12,263 nt of DNA from Baffinella frigidus (lineage: Eukaryota; Cryptophyceae; Cryptomonadales; Baffinellaceae), in assembly GCA_026770585.1 (NCBI GenBank), contig MU647007.1, positions 6,919-19,181 on the forward strand, read 5' to 3'. The notes below the pieces were generated by a model. That model ran no database searches, was not told the DNA's origin, and saw nothing but the letters and a program-made list of their open reading frames with translations. The stretch's first letter is position 1, and every line of letters begins with the position of its first letter. A program made the position numbers and the translations under genes. Shown here piece by piece: positions 1-6,696 of this stretch.

Positions 1-39
1 GGGGGGGGGGGGGGGTCTTATGAGCGAGGTACCCCTGTA
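1..39. mobile_element. Right end of a TACAGGGGTACC-type foldback element, cut by window edge
   Basis: The window opens with a run of 15 G followed by TCTTATGAGCGAGGTACCCCTGTA. This is the same right terminal inverted repeat, preceded by a G run, that ends the complete 120-122 bp elements further on (for example 7718-7839). Only the last 39 bases are inside the window, so its core and orientation cannot be read. Confidence 0.8.
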
Positions 40-435
40 GCACAGACCCCCCCTTGCAAGGGGGGGAAGCGAGGTTTAATAAGTTGACAAACATGACTGC
101 TTCACGCTACGCTTCACGCTACGAGTACGTAGGGGGAGAGATGCGTCGAGACCAGAGGCAAGGAGAAGGGGGGGGGGCGAGATTTAATAAGTTGATAAAC
201 CGACGGCGCACGCTAGGGGGGGGGATTCGACGAGACCAGGGCGCGTTGTTGAGCGAGAGAGAACTTACCTTCATTAGTCAACCACCGAGGCTCGTCACCT
301 GTCCGACCGAGGCTCACAGTTATTTTGGTTTCCCAGAAAGGGGCCTGAATTGACAAAAAGAAGGCCTAACGGGCCAAAGAGAAAATATCAGATGACACCC
401 ATGGTGTTTTGCATTATTGCACCCATGGTGTTTCA
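40..435. other. Repeat-rich spacer with two diverged tandem units; no gene seen
   Basis: Two diverged copies of one unit lie in tandem, roughly 66-157 and 172-245. Each has a CGAG(G/A)TTTAATAAGTTGA(C/T)AAAC stretch, then a CGCTACG or CGCACGCTAGG stretch, then a G run, then CGACGAGACCAG or CGTCGAGACCAG. A 14-bp direct repeat, CACCCATGGTGTTT, occurs at 397-410 and 420-433, just beyond the tRNA-like gene. Open frames across this part carry no recognisable domain and follow the repeats. Confidence 0.6.
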
Positions 436-507
436 CCGAGATTATGGGGTTTGAACCCATGGCTTCCCGCATGCAAAGCGGGCGCGCTGCCAGTGCTCCA
501 AATCCCC
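436..507 (-). tRNA. tRNA-Ala (anticodon UGC), possibly a decayed copy
   Basis: Read on the minus strand from 507, a 72-nt cloverleaf folds. The acceptor strand is GGGGATT against AATCTCG, the anticodon arm is CCCGC-TTTGCAT-GCGGG with a perfect stem and a UGC anticodon, the variable loop is AAGCC, and the T arm ATGGG-TTCAAAC-CCCAT is perfectly paired. The G3:U70 wobble pair, the main identity element read by alanyl-tRNA synthetase, is present. The internal B box (GGTTCAAACCC) fits the RNA polymerase III consensus. Three points argue for decay: position 1:72 is G:G, the D stem (GAGC/GCGC) has an A11:G24 mismatch, and the A box TGGAGCACTGG departs from consensus at two positions. There is no T run directly downstream; the nearest is about 80 nt away. 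It could be a functional nuclear tRNA, a pseudogene, or the head of a tRNA-derived SINE. Confidence 0.72.
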
Positions 508-553
508 ATTTCAATGACAAGAAATGGCCTCAGGGGTTGGGAGTAGTGTTATG

Positions 554-591
554 AACCGGTCCGAAGGACCGGTTCCGGTTTTGAAAACCGG
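554..591. repeat. Two adjacent perfect hairpins at the edge of the telomere-like array
   Basis: AACCGGTCC and GGACCGGTT (554-562 and 566-574) pair around a 3-base GAA loop. They are followed with no gap by CCGGTTTT and AAAACCGG (575-582 and 584-591) around a single G. No family is recognised. The hairpins lie about 8 bp before the telomere-like array begins. Confidence 0.75.
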
Positions 592-599
592 TAAATTAC

Positions 600-1232
600 G
601 GGGGGTTGGGGTTTGGGGTTTAGGGTTGAGAGTTAATTGTTTGGGGCTTAGGGTTTAGGGTGTGGGGTTTGGGGTTTAGGGTTTAGGGTTCAGGGTTCAG
701 GGTTCAGGGTTTATGGTTTAGGGTTTAGGGGTTGGGATTTAGGGTTCATGGTTCAGGTTTAGGGTTTAGGGTTTGTCGTTGAGGGTTTCGGTTTAAGGTT
801 TCATGGTTTAGGTTTCAGGGTTCAAGGTCTATAATTCAGGGTTTAGGTTTCAGGGTAAGGGATAAGGGCTTATGGTTTAGGTCTCAGGGTTTCAGGGTTT
901 AGGTATTAGGTTTCATGGTTTAGGGTTCAGGGTTCCGGGTTCAGGTTTAGGGTTGAGTCTTTAGGATTTAAGGTTCAGGGTTCAGGGTTTAGGGTTTAGG
1001 GTTTAGGGTTTAGGGTTTAGGGTTCAGAGTTTAGGGTTCAGGGTTCATGGGGTAGGGTTTAGGGTTTAGTGTTTAGGATTTAGGGTTTAGTGTTCAGTGT
1101 TTAGGGTTTGGGTTTGGGGTTGAGGGTTGAGGGTTTTGGGTGAGGGGTTCTGGGTTCAGGTGTTAGGGGTTAGGTGTTAGGTGTCAGGTGTTGGGGGTTG
1201 GGGGTTAGGCATTGGGGGTTAGGGGTTAGGTA
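600..1232 (+). repeat. Degenerate interstitial TTTAGGG telomere-like array
   Basis: About 630 bp of heptamer-like repeat with the G-rich strand on plus. Perfect TTTAGGG units (the telomere repeat of land plants and many algae) form the cleanest run at about 985-1024. They are mixed with TTCAGGG, TTTGGGG, TTCATGG and GGGGTTAGG variants, and the ends are the most degenerate (GGTTGGGG at the left, GGTGTTAGG at the right). The decay, and unique sequence on both sides, mark it as interstitial or subtelomeric, not a chromosome end. Confidence 0.9.
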
Positions 1233-1311
1233 ACGTCACCAAATTTGCTGGAAAAAGCCTTAACGCCAATTGCCTCAGAGCAAGCTGACTTTTGATGAAA
1301 GGTTCGTAGAT
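1233..1311 (+). repeat. Diverged dispersed repeat, copy 1
   Basis: The segment AACGTCACCAAATTTGCTGG to TGACTTTTGATGAAAGGTTCGTAG is a diverged copy of 2380-2459, which reads AACGTGACCAAATTTGCACG to TGACTTTTGGTGAAAAGTCCGTAG. Order and spacing are the same. The family is not recognised and no coding signal is shared. Confidence 0.7.
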
Positions 1312-1317
1312 ACTCTT

Positions 1318-1426
1318 CGTATCCCTTCAGTGCCCAGTAGGCTCATACGCCCTACCGTAGGGCCCTAGGACCTGCCTAGGACCTCTTGGCCGTTAAATTT
1401 GGCGGCATGGGCACTTAAGGGATACG
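1318..1426. mobile_element. Foldback element with CGTATCCCTT ends
   Basis: CGTATCCCTTCAGTGCCCA (1318-1336) is inverted at 1408-1426 with one mismatch, giving 19-bp terminal arms on a 109-bp element. The interior holds CCCTACCGTAGGGCCCTAGG and CCTGCCTAGGACC, words shared with the other foldback families here. Its inner left stretch GTAGGCTCATACGCCCTAC (1337-1355) recurs exactly, inverted, at 8084-8102. No target-site duplication is clear. Confidence 0.7.
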
Positions 1427-1517
1427 CTGTATACTCAGTGATGTGACTCTGAGTAGGTGACTCTCTAGAGCATCTTCTGGCTTTGCGTCGCTTCCCAGAG
1501 GCAACTCACCCTGAGTC

Positions 1518-1637
1518 TATCCCTACCGTAGGGCCCTAGGACCCTACCGTAGGGCCCTGGGACCCTACCGTAGGGCCCTAGGACCTGCCTAGGACCTCTG
1601 GGCGGTCGATTTTGACCGCCTCGCCACTTAAGGGATA
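1518..1637. mobile_element. Related TATCCCT-ended element with three 21-bp tandem core units
   Basis: The right end, GCCACTTAAGGGATA, is that of the 1318-1426 element with slight changes, and the left end starts TATCCCTACC. The core is expanded: CCCTACCGTAGGGCCCTAGGA occurs at 1521-1541, 1542-1562 (one change) and 1563-1583, followed by CCTGCCTAGGACCTC as in the first element. The left arm is therefore shortened or replaced. Both elements probably belong to one family. Confidence 0.65.
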
Positions 1638-2125
1638 ATCTCTTGAAAGTTTTTTTGCAACAAAACTTGCCTGATCTGAACGAGAAACATTGTCAGAAAT
1701 CGCGAAAAATTGTACCAAGACGTGACGTGTAAAGCAAAGAATGGTCCCTAAATGTTGTAGGCATTGGAACCGTTTTGTTACGAAATGAAGGGCGTGTCGT
1801 TGGCATATGTTGGGCGAAATTAAAACCTTCAGGACTTAAATGACCTAATCCGTAGCAGGGCGGGCCGCTGTCGAGCGAGGAAGGAACAACTTAATAGGGT
1901 TGAAGGACTTCCATCCAGGATTGTTGGAGTGGGTAATTGATTTAATTAGGATTCGATTTTGCGTTTTGGGGGTAAACAAGCAAAAATCACAAGAAAAATC
2001 ACAAGAGATTCACAAGTAAAATCACCTATGCCAAAGTAATGTCTCCTATGATTTCTCCTATGAAACAATAAAAATGGCTCCAATGCCAGCCAACGGCTCC
2101 AATACCAGCCACGAAATACCTCCAC
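1638..2125. other. Spacer without a recognisable gene
   Basis: Moderately AT-rich sequence with stops in all frames. It includes the left half of a long-range inverted repeat (1806-1828) and, at 2074-2113, two short tandem units of the type GGCTCCAATGCCAGCCAAC. I see no domain, RNA gene or clear promoter. Confidence 0.5.
1806..1828 (+). repeat. Left arm of a 23-bp perfect inverted repeat about 1 kb apart
   Basis: The 23 bases starting TATGTTGGGCGAAATTAAAA are found exactly inverted at 2831-2853. Sequence inside each arm stays partly alike (an AGGAC block follows on both sides). The pair could be the ends of a decayed element of about 1,048 bp spanning 1806-2853. No target-site duplication is evident, and nothing in the interior resembles a transposase. 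Confidence 0.6.
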
Positions 2126-2292
2126 CCAAGGACCTTGCGTGGCCACGCAGGGCTGGAGGTGGGGGCATTCCAAAGTTATTTTTTGAAGGAAAACGGTATT
2201 CAAAAGTCATTTTTTAGAGGAAAACGGCTCCAAGAACGCACCAATGGCTCCAAGACCGCACCTGGAATGCCCCCCCCAAGGACCTTGCGTGG
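2126..2292. repeat. Nested direct and inverted repeats around CCCAAGGACCTTGCGTGG
   Basis: CCCAAGGACCTTGCGTGG occurs at 2126-2143 and 2275-2292. GGGGGCATTCCA near 2160-2171 is inverted as TGGAATGCCCCC near 2263-2274. Between them lie two tandem units with TCATTTTTTAGAGGAAAACGG and two of GGCTCCAAGAACGCACC. The result is a compact repeat cluster of about 170 bp of unknown family. Confidence 0.6.
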
Positions 2293-2669
2293 TCACCCGA
2301 AAGCCAGGTCCGGAATCCGGACCTGACTCTTTGACCACACGGTGGGCTTCGAGGGATTCAGGACCCCTGGATTTAGTGGTAACGTGACCAAATTTGCACG
2401 AGAAAATACCCAAGTCAACTGCCCACAGGGTAAGTTGACTTTTGGTGAAAAGTCCGTAGTCCACGTGTGGTATGTGCAGACTTCGCTCGAGAGCGGCTGT
2501 GGGTTTTCAAACTAGAGCGTTTGCGGTAATTGTTGTCCGTTTTGGACGTGCGGTTTTCCGGTTTTCCGGTTTTGTAAAATGTTGTAAAGGCCGTAAAACA
2601 TTGTAAATGGACACTTCTGGTACAAATGGGGCAAGCCTAGCATGAGTTATCCAACGATTCCAAAAGGAA
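2293..2669. other. Spacer with diverged repeat copy 2 and short T/C tandem repeats
   Basis: It contains the second copy (2380-2459) of the repeat at 1233-1311, an 8-bp inverted repeat AGGTCCGG/CCGGACCT near 2307-2324, the tandem TTTTCCGG words near 2551-2572, and TGTAAA words near 2578-2608. No gene is supported. Confidence 0.5.
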
Positions 2670-2829
2670 ATCGAGTTGCTTTACATTAATTCTGTAAAGC
2701 AACTCGATCCATAAAAGCCAGCAAGGTTAAGGGAGAGAGAAAGGTGGATGTATAGGGGTTCCCCCCAGGCTGTACAGAATATAGCTGTGCAAAGACACAT
2801 GGGGAGCGACTCGTGTCCTTTAGGTCCTT
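2670..2829 (+). repeat. Dispersed repeat with a 5' hairpin, copy 1
   Basis: It starts with a perfect 16-bp hairpin, ATCGAGTTGCTTTACA (2670-2685) and its inverse (2693-2708), around a 7-base loop. It continues through AAAAGCCAGC, GAGAGAAAGGTGGATGT, CCCCAGGCTGTACA and TAGCTGTGCAAAGACACATGGGGAGCG. The copy at 3307-3460 has the same order. Minus-strand frames read similar peptides in both copies, but only because the DNA is repeated. It could be a SINE-like or MITE-like element; I do not recognise the family. Confidence 0.75.
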
Positions 2830-2830
2830 T

Positions 2831-2853
2831 AGGTTTTAATTTCGCCCAACATA
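2831..2853 (-). repeat. Right arm of the 23-bp inverted repeat
   Basis: Exact inverse of 1806-1828. It sits directly after the repeat copy that ends at 2829, so the two repeats may have been joined by insertion. Confidence 0.6.
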
Positions 2854-3306
2854 CAAAGGACTGCAGAGAAAGCAATTTTGCTTTCGGATCGCGTTTAGCT
2901 CTCCAGTGCAGAGGCTCGTGAAGAGGGGATAAAGGGTTGGTTCTTTTGGGGTGTTTGAGCTATTCCAAAATAGGATCGCACTCGCACACACACCGAACCA
3001 CAAGTCAGCCTTTATGAGGCTCATGGTATCCCATGATTGAAGTATGAGAGCTCCAACCACGAATACCCCAGAGAGAATACACGATTTCAAAAAGTGAGAG
3101 GATTGTGTGGGGGTGAGAGTTGAGGATAGCGAGAGAGAGTTGTGTGGGGGGGTGAGGTGACGTGAGCCAGACACCAAAGATGGAAGGACAGAAATGTGGT
3201 TGTGTAGAGGTTTTCCCCAATGTACATGAGTCAGCAACGTTAAGGGCAATGCAAGTGTGAATTATCCTACGGTGCCTCGAAATGTCAGTGGGAGTCAGCA
3301 GAGCCG
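2854..3306. other. Spacer; weak third copy of the 2670 repeat, no gene seen
   Basis: At 3190-3228 a stretch GTGGTTGTGTAGAGGTTTTCCCCAATGTACAT resembles the middle of the repeat at 2670-2829. The minus-strand frames of about 140 codons across 2836-3433 have no domain and rest on repeat sequence. Confidence 0.45.
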
Positions 3307-3460
3307 ATCGAGTTGCTTTAAATAAATGTTGTAAAGCAGCTCGACCCCTAAAAGCCAGCCAAAGTGAGAGAGAAAGGTGGATGTGTAGGGGTTTTCCCCA
3401 GGCTGTACATAATGTAGCTGTGCAAAGACACATGGGGAGCGGCTCGTCTCCGTTAGGGTC
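3307..3460 (+). repeat. Dispersed repeat with a 5' hairpin, copy 2
   Basis: Second copy of the 2670-2829 repeat. Its leading hairpin, ATCGAGTTGCTTTA (3307-3320) against TAAAGCAGCTCGA (3332-3344), keeps pairing through one T-G wobble but has an unrelated loop. Downstream, GAGAGAAAGGTGGATGTG, TTTTCCCCAGGCTGTACAT and AGCTGTGCAAAGACACATGG follow in the same order. Confidence 0.75.
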
Positions 3461-3615
3461 AACCTAGGTACAGACTGCCCTTTGGCTACTCCAGAACCAA
3501 CAGTGAATCTAATTGGGGATGCAGTGGCGTCATTTCCCCAACAAAAGGATCACTTTTCGAGGGGGCCCAAACCCTTTGAGCCATTCCTATAGGAATGTGA
3601 AAATCCCAAAAACAT
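3461..3615. other. Short spacer without a recognisable gene
   Basis: No domain, hairpin element or RNA gene is visible. A minus-strand open frame (3486-3803) crosses it into the inverted repeat that follows. Confidence 0.45.
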
Positions 3616-3905
3616 GTGTCCTCTAACTTCTGATCCCCTCTGCCGATTTCACTTTTCTCGACGGTTCTGAATTTCTCATCACGCCCTCTCCAAACCCACT
3701 CGTTGAAGTATCTCCAGCGGAGCACGTGAAGATGCCAAAAACTCGCTTTGTTCGTGGAAAGTTGACTAAAACGGCGGACCTGTTTCTGGGCCTCTGGCGC
3801 CATACATTTTATCTAGTGATTGAAAGAGGGCGTCCTCATGATTCCAGAACCGTCGAGAAAAGTAAAATCGGCCCACGGGGTCAAAAGCTAAAGCCCCGAA
3901 CGTCC
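3616..3905. repeat. Large inverted repeat with imperfect arms of about 75 bp
   Basis: The left arm (about 3616-3690) holds GCCGATTTCACTTTTCTCGA and then CGGTTCTG; the right arm (about 3828-3905) is its inverse, with GATTTT for GATTTC and a small indel near CATCACGCCCTC. About 140 bp lie between them. Because of the symmetry, both the minus-strand frame 3486-3803 and the plus-strand frame 3726-3962 read an RTVEKS(E/K)IG peptide. It may be a decayed foldback element or an inverted duplication of an old coding fragment; I cannot decide which. Confidence 0.65.
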
Positions 3906-3970
3906 CCACAGAGGTCCGGACGGGCCCGCCTCGGGGTCTCGGCACTTCCCGATCGCCTGTAGCTCGTTCC

Positions 3971-4065
3971 CTGCAATGTGGCACCCAAGGGTTCCAATGG
4001 CGAAGTTTCTTAGAATTTCCAGGGCTACAACTTTGCAATAGGAACCCTTGGGTGCCACGTTGCAG
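3971..4065. mobile_element. Short foldback, CTGCA-ended, just upstream of the armadillo gene
   Basis: CTGCAATGTGGCACCCAAGG and its continuation GTTCC (3971-3995) are inverted at 4041-4065 with one mismatch, and weaker pairing continues inward. The element is 95 bp long and ends 145 bp before the start codon of the armadillo-repeat gene. It could lie in that gene's promoter or 5' leader. No target duplication is certain. Confidence 0.65.
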
Positions 4066-4121
4066 GTAAAATAAACATGTTCCTGTGCAAAAACGATTGG
4101 TCCCTCCTTCTGACTTTCCAG
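4066..4121 (+). other. Possible 5' leader intron of the armadillo gene
   Basis: GTAAAATAAAC at 4066 looks like a donor site. CTTCTGACTTTCCAG ending at 4121 offers a branch-like CTGAC, a short pyrimidine tract and an AG. Removal of these 56 bases would not alter the protein, since the first ATG of the long frame is at 4211. This is inference from sequence shape only; transcript data would settle it. Confidence 0.2.
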
Positions 4122-4210
4122 ATTTTTCCTGTGTTTCCATTGACTTTTCTAATTGAGTCCTCTCGATCGGCGGGGGAGTCGCCGCTTGAGTTTGCACCCA
4201 AACGCTGCGA

Positions 4211-6112
4211 ATGGCATCCTCCGACCCCACCGATGAGGCGGAGGAGAAGATCAGGGCAAGCCGGCAGCCCCGGGAGATCGTGGGCCTGATGAAGGAACAT
4301 GCGGGCGCCGCGGGGGTGCAGGAGGCTGGGTGCGAGGCGCTGCGCATCTTCGTTGTCGAGGACAACGTCGAGAGCAAGGCCAAGGTCGCGCGGCTCGGCG
4401 GGATCGAGGCCGTAGTCGCGGGGATGCGCGCGCACGAGGGCGCCGCGGGGGTGCAGGAGCAGGGGTGCTGGGCGCTGAAAAATCTTAGCCTCACCAGCGA
4501 CATCAACAAGGTCAAGGTCGCGGGGCTCGGCGGGATCGAGGCGGTGGTCGCGGGGATTCGCGCGCACGAAGGCGCGGATGGGGTGCAGGTGGCGGGGTGC
4601 TGGGCGCTGGTCCACTTCTGCGGCAACGCCGACAACAGAGTCGCGGTCGCGGCGCTGGGTGGGATCGAGGCCGTGCTCGCGGGGATGCGCGCGCACGCGG
4701 GCGCCGCGCAGGTGGAGGAGGCGGGTTGCGCAGCGCTGCGCTACCTCTGCGTCAACTCCGACAACCAGGCCAAGGTCGCGGTGCTCGGCGGGATCGAGGC
4801 CGTGCTCGCGGGCATGCGCGGGCACGTGGGTGCCGCGGGCGTGCAGGAGCAGGGGTGCGGCGCGCTGCGTAACCTTGCACGTGACGACGACACCAAGGCC
4901 AAGGTCGCGGACCTCGGCGGGATCGAGGCCGTGCTCGTGGGGATGCGCGCGCACGCGGGTGACGCGGGCGTGCAGGAGCAGGGGTGCGGCGCGCTGTACA
5001 ACCTCCTGTGCAACACCGACAACGTAAAGCGCATGAAGGCGCTGGGGACGGCGCGGGAGGTGGTGCAGGGCGCGCGGGCCGCCCACCCATCCAACAGCTA
5101 CATCCAGAGCATGGTGAAACATGTTTTGGAGCAGCTCGGCACGCACACCCTCGCCGGCGCCCAGACCCTGCGAGAGGAATTCTCCGACCCGGCCCATCAG
5201 GCGGAGGAGAAGATCAAGACTAGCCGGCACCCGGTGGAGATCGTGGGGATGATGAAGGAGCACGCGGGCGCCGCGCGCGTGCAGGAGGCCGGGTGCGAGG
5301 CGCTGCGCATGTTCACGCGCGAGGACAACGTCGAGAGCAGGGCCAAGGTCGCGGGGCTCGGCGGGATCGAGGCCGTCGTCGGGGCGATGGGCGCACACGC
5401 GGGCGTCGAGGGGGTGCAGGAGCAGGGGTGCTGGGCGCTGAAAAACCTGAGCGTCAACGACGACAACAAGGTGAAGGTCGCGGGGCTCGGCGGGATCGAG
5501 GCGGTGGTCGCGGGGATTCGCGCGCACGAAGGCGTGGAGGGGGTGCAGGTGGCGGGCTGCTTGGCGCTGGTCCACTTCTGTGGCAACGCCGACAACCGAG
5601 TCAAGGTCGCGGCGCTCGGCGGGATCGAGGCCGTGCTGGTGGGGATGGGCGCGCACGCGGGCGCCGCGGGGGTGCAGGAGCAGGGGTGCGCGGCGCTCCG
5701 CAACCTCTGCGTCAACGCCGACAACCAACCAAAGGTCGCGCTGCTCGGCGGGATCGAAGCCGTTCTCGCGGGGATGCGCGGGCACGCGGACGCCGCGGGC
5801 GTGCAGGAGCAGGGCTGCTGCGCGCTCCGCAACCTCGCACGCGACGACGACACCAAGGTCAAGGTCGCGCACCTCGGCGGGATCGAGGCGGTGCTCGCCG
5901 GGATGCGCGCGCACCCCGACGCGTCCGGGGTGCAGGAAGCGGGGTGCGGCGCGCTGTTCAATCTCTTCTGCGACGTCGACAACGTGAAGCGCGAGAAGGC
6001 GCTCGGGACCGCGCGGGAAGCGGTGGAGGGCGCGCGGGCCGCACACCCGTCGAACAGCTACATCCAGAGCATGGTGAAGCATGTGTTGGAGCAGCTGGCG
6101 CGATCCGCTTAG
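4211..6112 (+). CDS. Armadillo-repeat protein, two tandem six-repeat blocks
   Basis: A 633-residue intronless frame. The first ATG has G at +4 and the stop is TAG. Residues 4-324 and 325-629 are two copies of one block, offset by about 963 nt. Each block has an N-terminal module (EIVG-MKEHAGAA-VQEAGCEAL, about 21-47 and 342-368), five 43-44 residue armadillo repeats with LGGIEAV motifs (63, 107, 150, 193, 236; then 383, 427, 470, 513, 556), and a C-terminal cap ending in MVKHVLEQL. Fifteen linker residues (310-324) join the blocks. Armadillo repeats stack into a helical solenoid that binds proteins, so a scaffold or adaptor role is likely; there is no catalytic motif, signal peptide or membrane segment. 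Equivalent repeats match best between blocks, so the whole block was duplicated. GC content, mostly in third positions, is far higher than in the flanks. The gene is VAC8- or beta-catenin-like in repeat type only. Confidence 0.93.
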   Translation: MASSDPTDEAEEKIRASRQPREIVGLMKEHAGAAGVQEAGCEALRIFVVEDNVESKAKVARLGGIEAVVAGMRAHEGAAGVQEQGCWALKNLSLTSDINKVKVAGLGGIEAVVAGIRAHEGADGVQVAGCWALVHFCGNADNRVAVAALGGIEAVLAGMRAHAGAAQVEEAGCAALRYLCVNSDNQAKVAVLGGIEAVLAGMRGHVGAAGVQEQGCGALRNLARDDDTKAKVADLGGIEAVLVGMRAHAGDAGVQEQGCGALYNLLCNTDNVKRMKALGTAREVVQGARAAHPSNSYIQSMVKHVLEQLGTHTLAGAQTLREEFSDPAHQAEEKIKTSRHPVEIVGMMKEHAGAARVQEAGCEALRMFTREDNVESRAKVAGLGGIEAVVGAMGAHAGVEGVQEQGCWALKNLSVNDDNKVKVAGLGGIEAVVAGIRAHEGVEGVQVAGCLALVHFCGNADNRVKVAALGGIEAVLVGMGAHAGAAGVQEQGCAALRNLCVNADNQPKVALLGGIEAVLAGMRGHADAAGVQEQGCCALRNLARDDDTKVKVAHLGGIEAVLAGMRAHPDASGVQEAGCGALFNLFCDVDNVKREKALGTAREAVEGARAAHPSNSYIQSMVKHVLEQLARSA

Positions 6113-6116
6113 CGGA

Positions 6117-6248
6117 CCCTACGGTAGGCGATCCGTAGGGGCGTAGGGGGGGTTCCTACGGATAAGGTAACGGAAACTCGGGTTGGGTCCTAGGTCTTGT
6201 CGCTTAATAAGGGTTATTCGAAATCCCTTCGGAAGTCCGCTGTGTGGG
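6117..6248 (+). mobile_element. GAGTTTCC-type element, left block inverted
   Basis: The right part, TCCTAGGTCTTGTCGCTTAA to GTCCGCTGTGTGGG, matches 9106-9230 and 11615-11739 in the forward direction. The left part (6117-6180) is the reverse complement of their left block: it reads CCCTACGGTAGGCGA, then GGTTCCTACGGATAAGGTAA, then CGGAAACTCG, where the others read CGAGTTTCCGT, ACCTTATCCGTAGGAACC and CCTACCGTAGGG. It begins five bases after the armadillo gene's stop codon, so it probably forms part of that gene's 3' end. Confidence 0.75.
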
Positions 6249-6507
6249 TGAGGACCTGTGTACAGGGCCTTTGAGAGGGAAATCTCTGAGCAGACATCGA
6301 GGACTTTGGGAAGCGGTCCAACGTTGATTCTCACCCGAACACGCCAACAGTCCAGAGCGTTGATTCTCACCCGGGAAACAGGGAAACACGCCAACTGTCC
6401 GGAATCTCTCCCGGAAATCCGGGAGAGGAAGGCACAGGTGGATTTCCGGGAGAGAAAGGCACAAGTGGCGTTCTGGAGAGCGGTTTTCGCGTCTGTTGGC
6501 CACACTT
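6249..6507. repeat. Short tandem repeats downstream of the armadillo gene; no gene
   Basis: GTTGATTCTCACCCG with AACACGCCAAC(A/T)GTCC occurs twice (about 6323-6353 and 6359-6400). GATTTCCGGGAGAGAAAGGCACA-like units occur twice (about 6417-6439 and 6442-6464). A perfect hairpin, TCTCCCGGA-AA-TCCGGGAGA, lies at 6407-6426. Frames on both strands translate these repeats and show no domain. Confidence 0.6.
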
Positions 6508-6669
6508 ATAGGGTAACGACCTGAAAATGGGGTAGTTAGGCATACGGGATTGCCTAGGGCCTCCTACCGTAGGCCGAGACTTTTTGGTCCTAGGACCCCT
6601 CGGCCTACGGTAGGAGGTCCTAGGCAATGCCGTAGGCCTAACTACCCCATTTTCAGGACGTTAGCCTAT
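6508..6669 (+). mobile_element. 162-bp ATAGGG-ended foldback element, copy 1
   Basis: The arms pair almost end to end: ATAGGGTAACGACCTGAAAA then TGGGGTAGTTAGGC at the left, against their inverse ending GACGTTAGCCTAT at the right. The core pairs CCTCCTACCGTAGGCCGAG with its inverse around TTTTTGGTCCTAGGACC. Copy 2 has exactly the same length. There is no coding capacity, so it is a non-autonomous MITE-like element. A target-site duplication could not be fixed. Confidence 0.85.
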
Positions 6670-6696
6670 GAACACTGGAAACATGCCACGGTGCCA

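Noticed and set aside
600-1232. A true chromosome end
   Set aside because: The repeats are degenerate, unique sequence lies on both sides, and the array does not reach the window edge.
2836-3433. Two minus-strand frames of about 140 codons with similar peptides
   Set aside because: The likeness comes from the repeated DNA at 2670 and 3307; no domain or splice pattern supports coding.
3726-3962. A small plus-strand gene with a basic 78-residue product
   Set aside because: Most of it lies in or between the arms of an inverted repeat; it has no domain and no conserved relative that I recognise.
4025-6082. A 685-codon open frame on the minus strand, antisense to the armadillo gene
   Set aside because: It mirrors the 43-residue periodicity of the sense gene. 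In very GC-rich codons, antisense stops are rare, so the frame stays open by composition. The sense frame has a recognised fold and conserved motifs; the antisense peptide has none.
4578-6138. Long plus-strand frames overlapping the armadillo gene in other phases
   Set aside because: They encode R/G/A-rich repeats that are frame-shifted readings of the same repeated DNA, with no domain.
6119-6505. Minus-strand 128-codon frame downstream of the armadillo gene
   Set aside because: It runs across a foldback-like repeat and short tandem repeats, and part of its peptide (LIRRNPPYAP) is the translated repeat.
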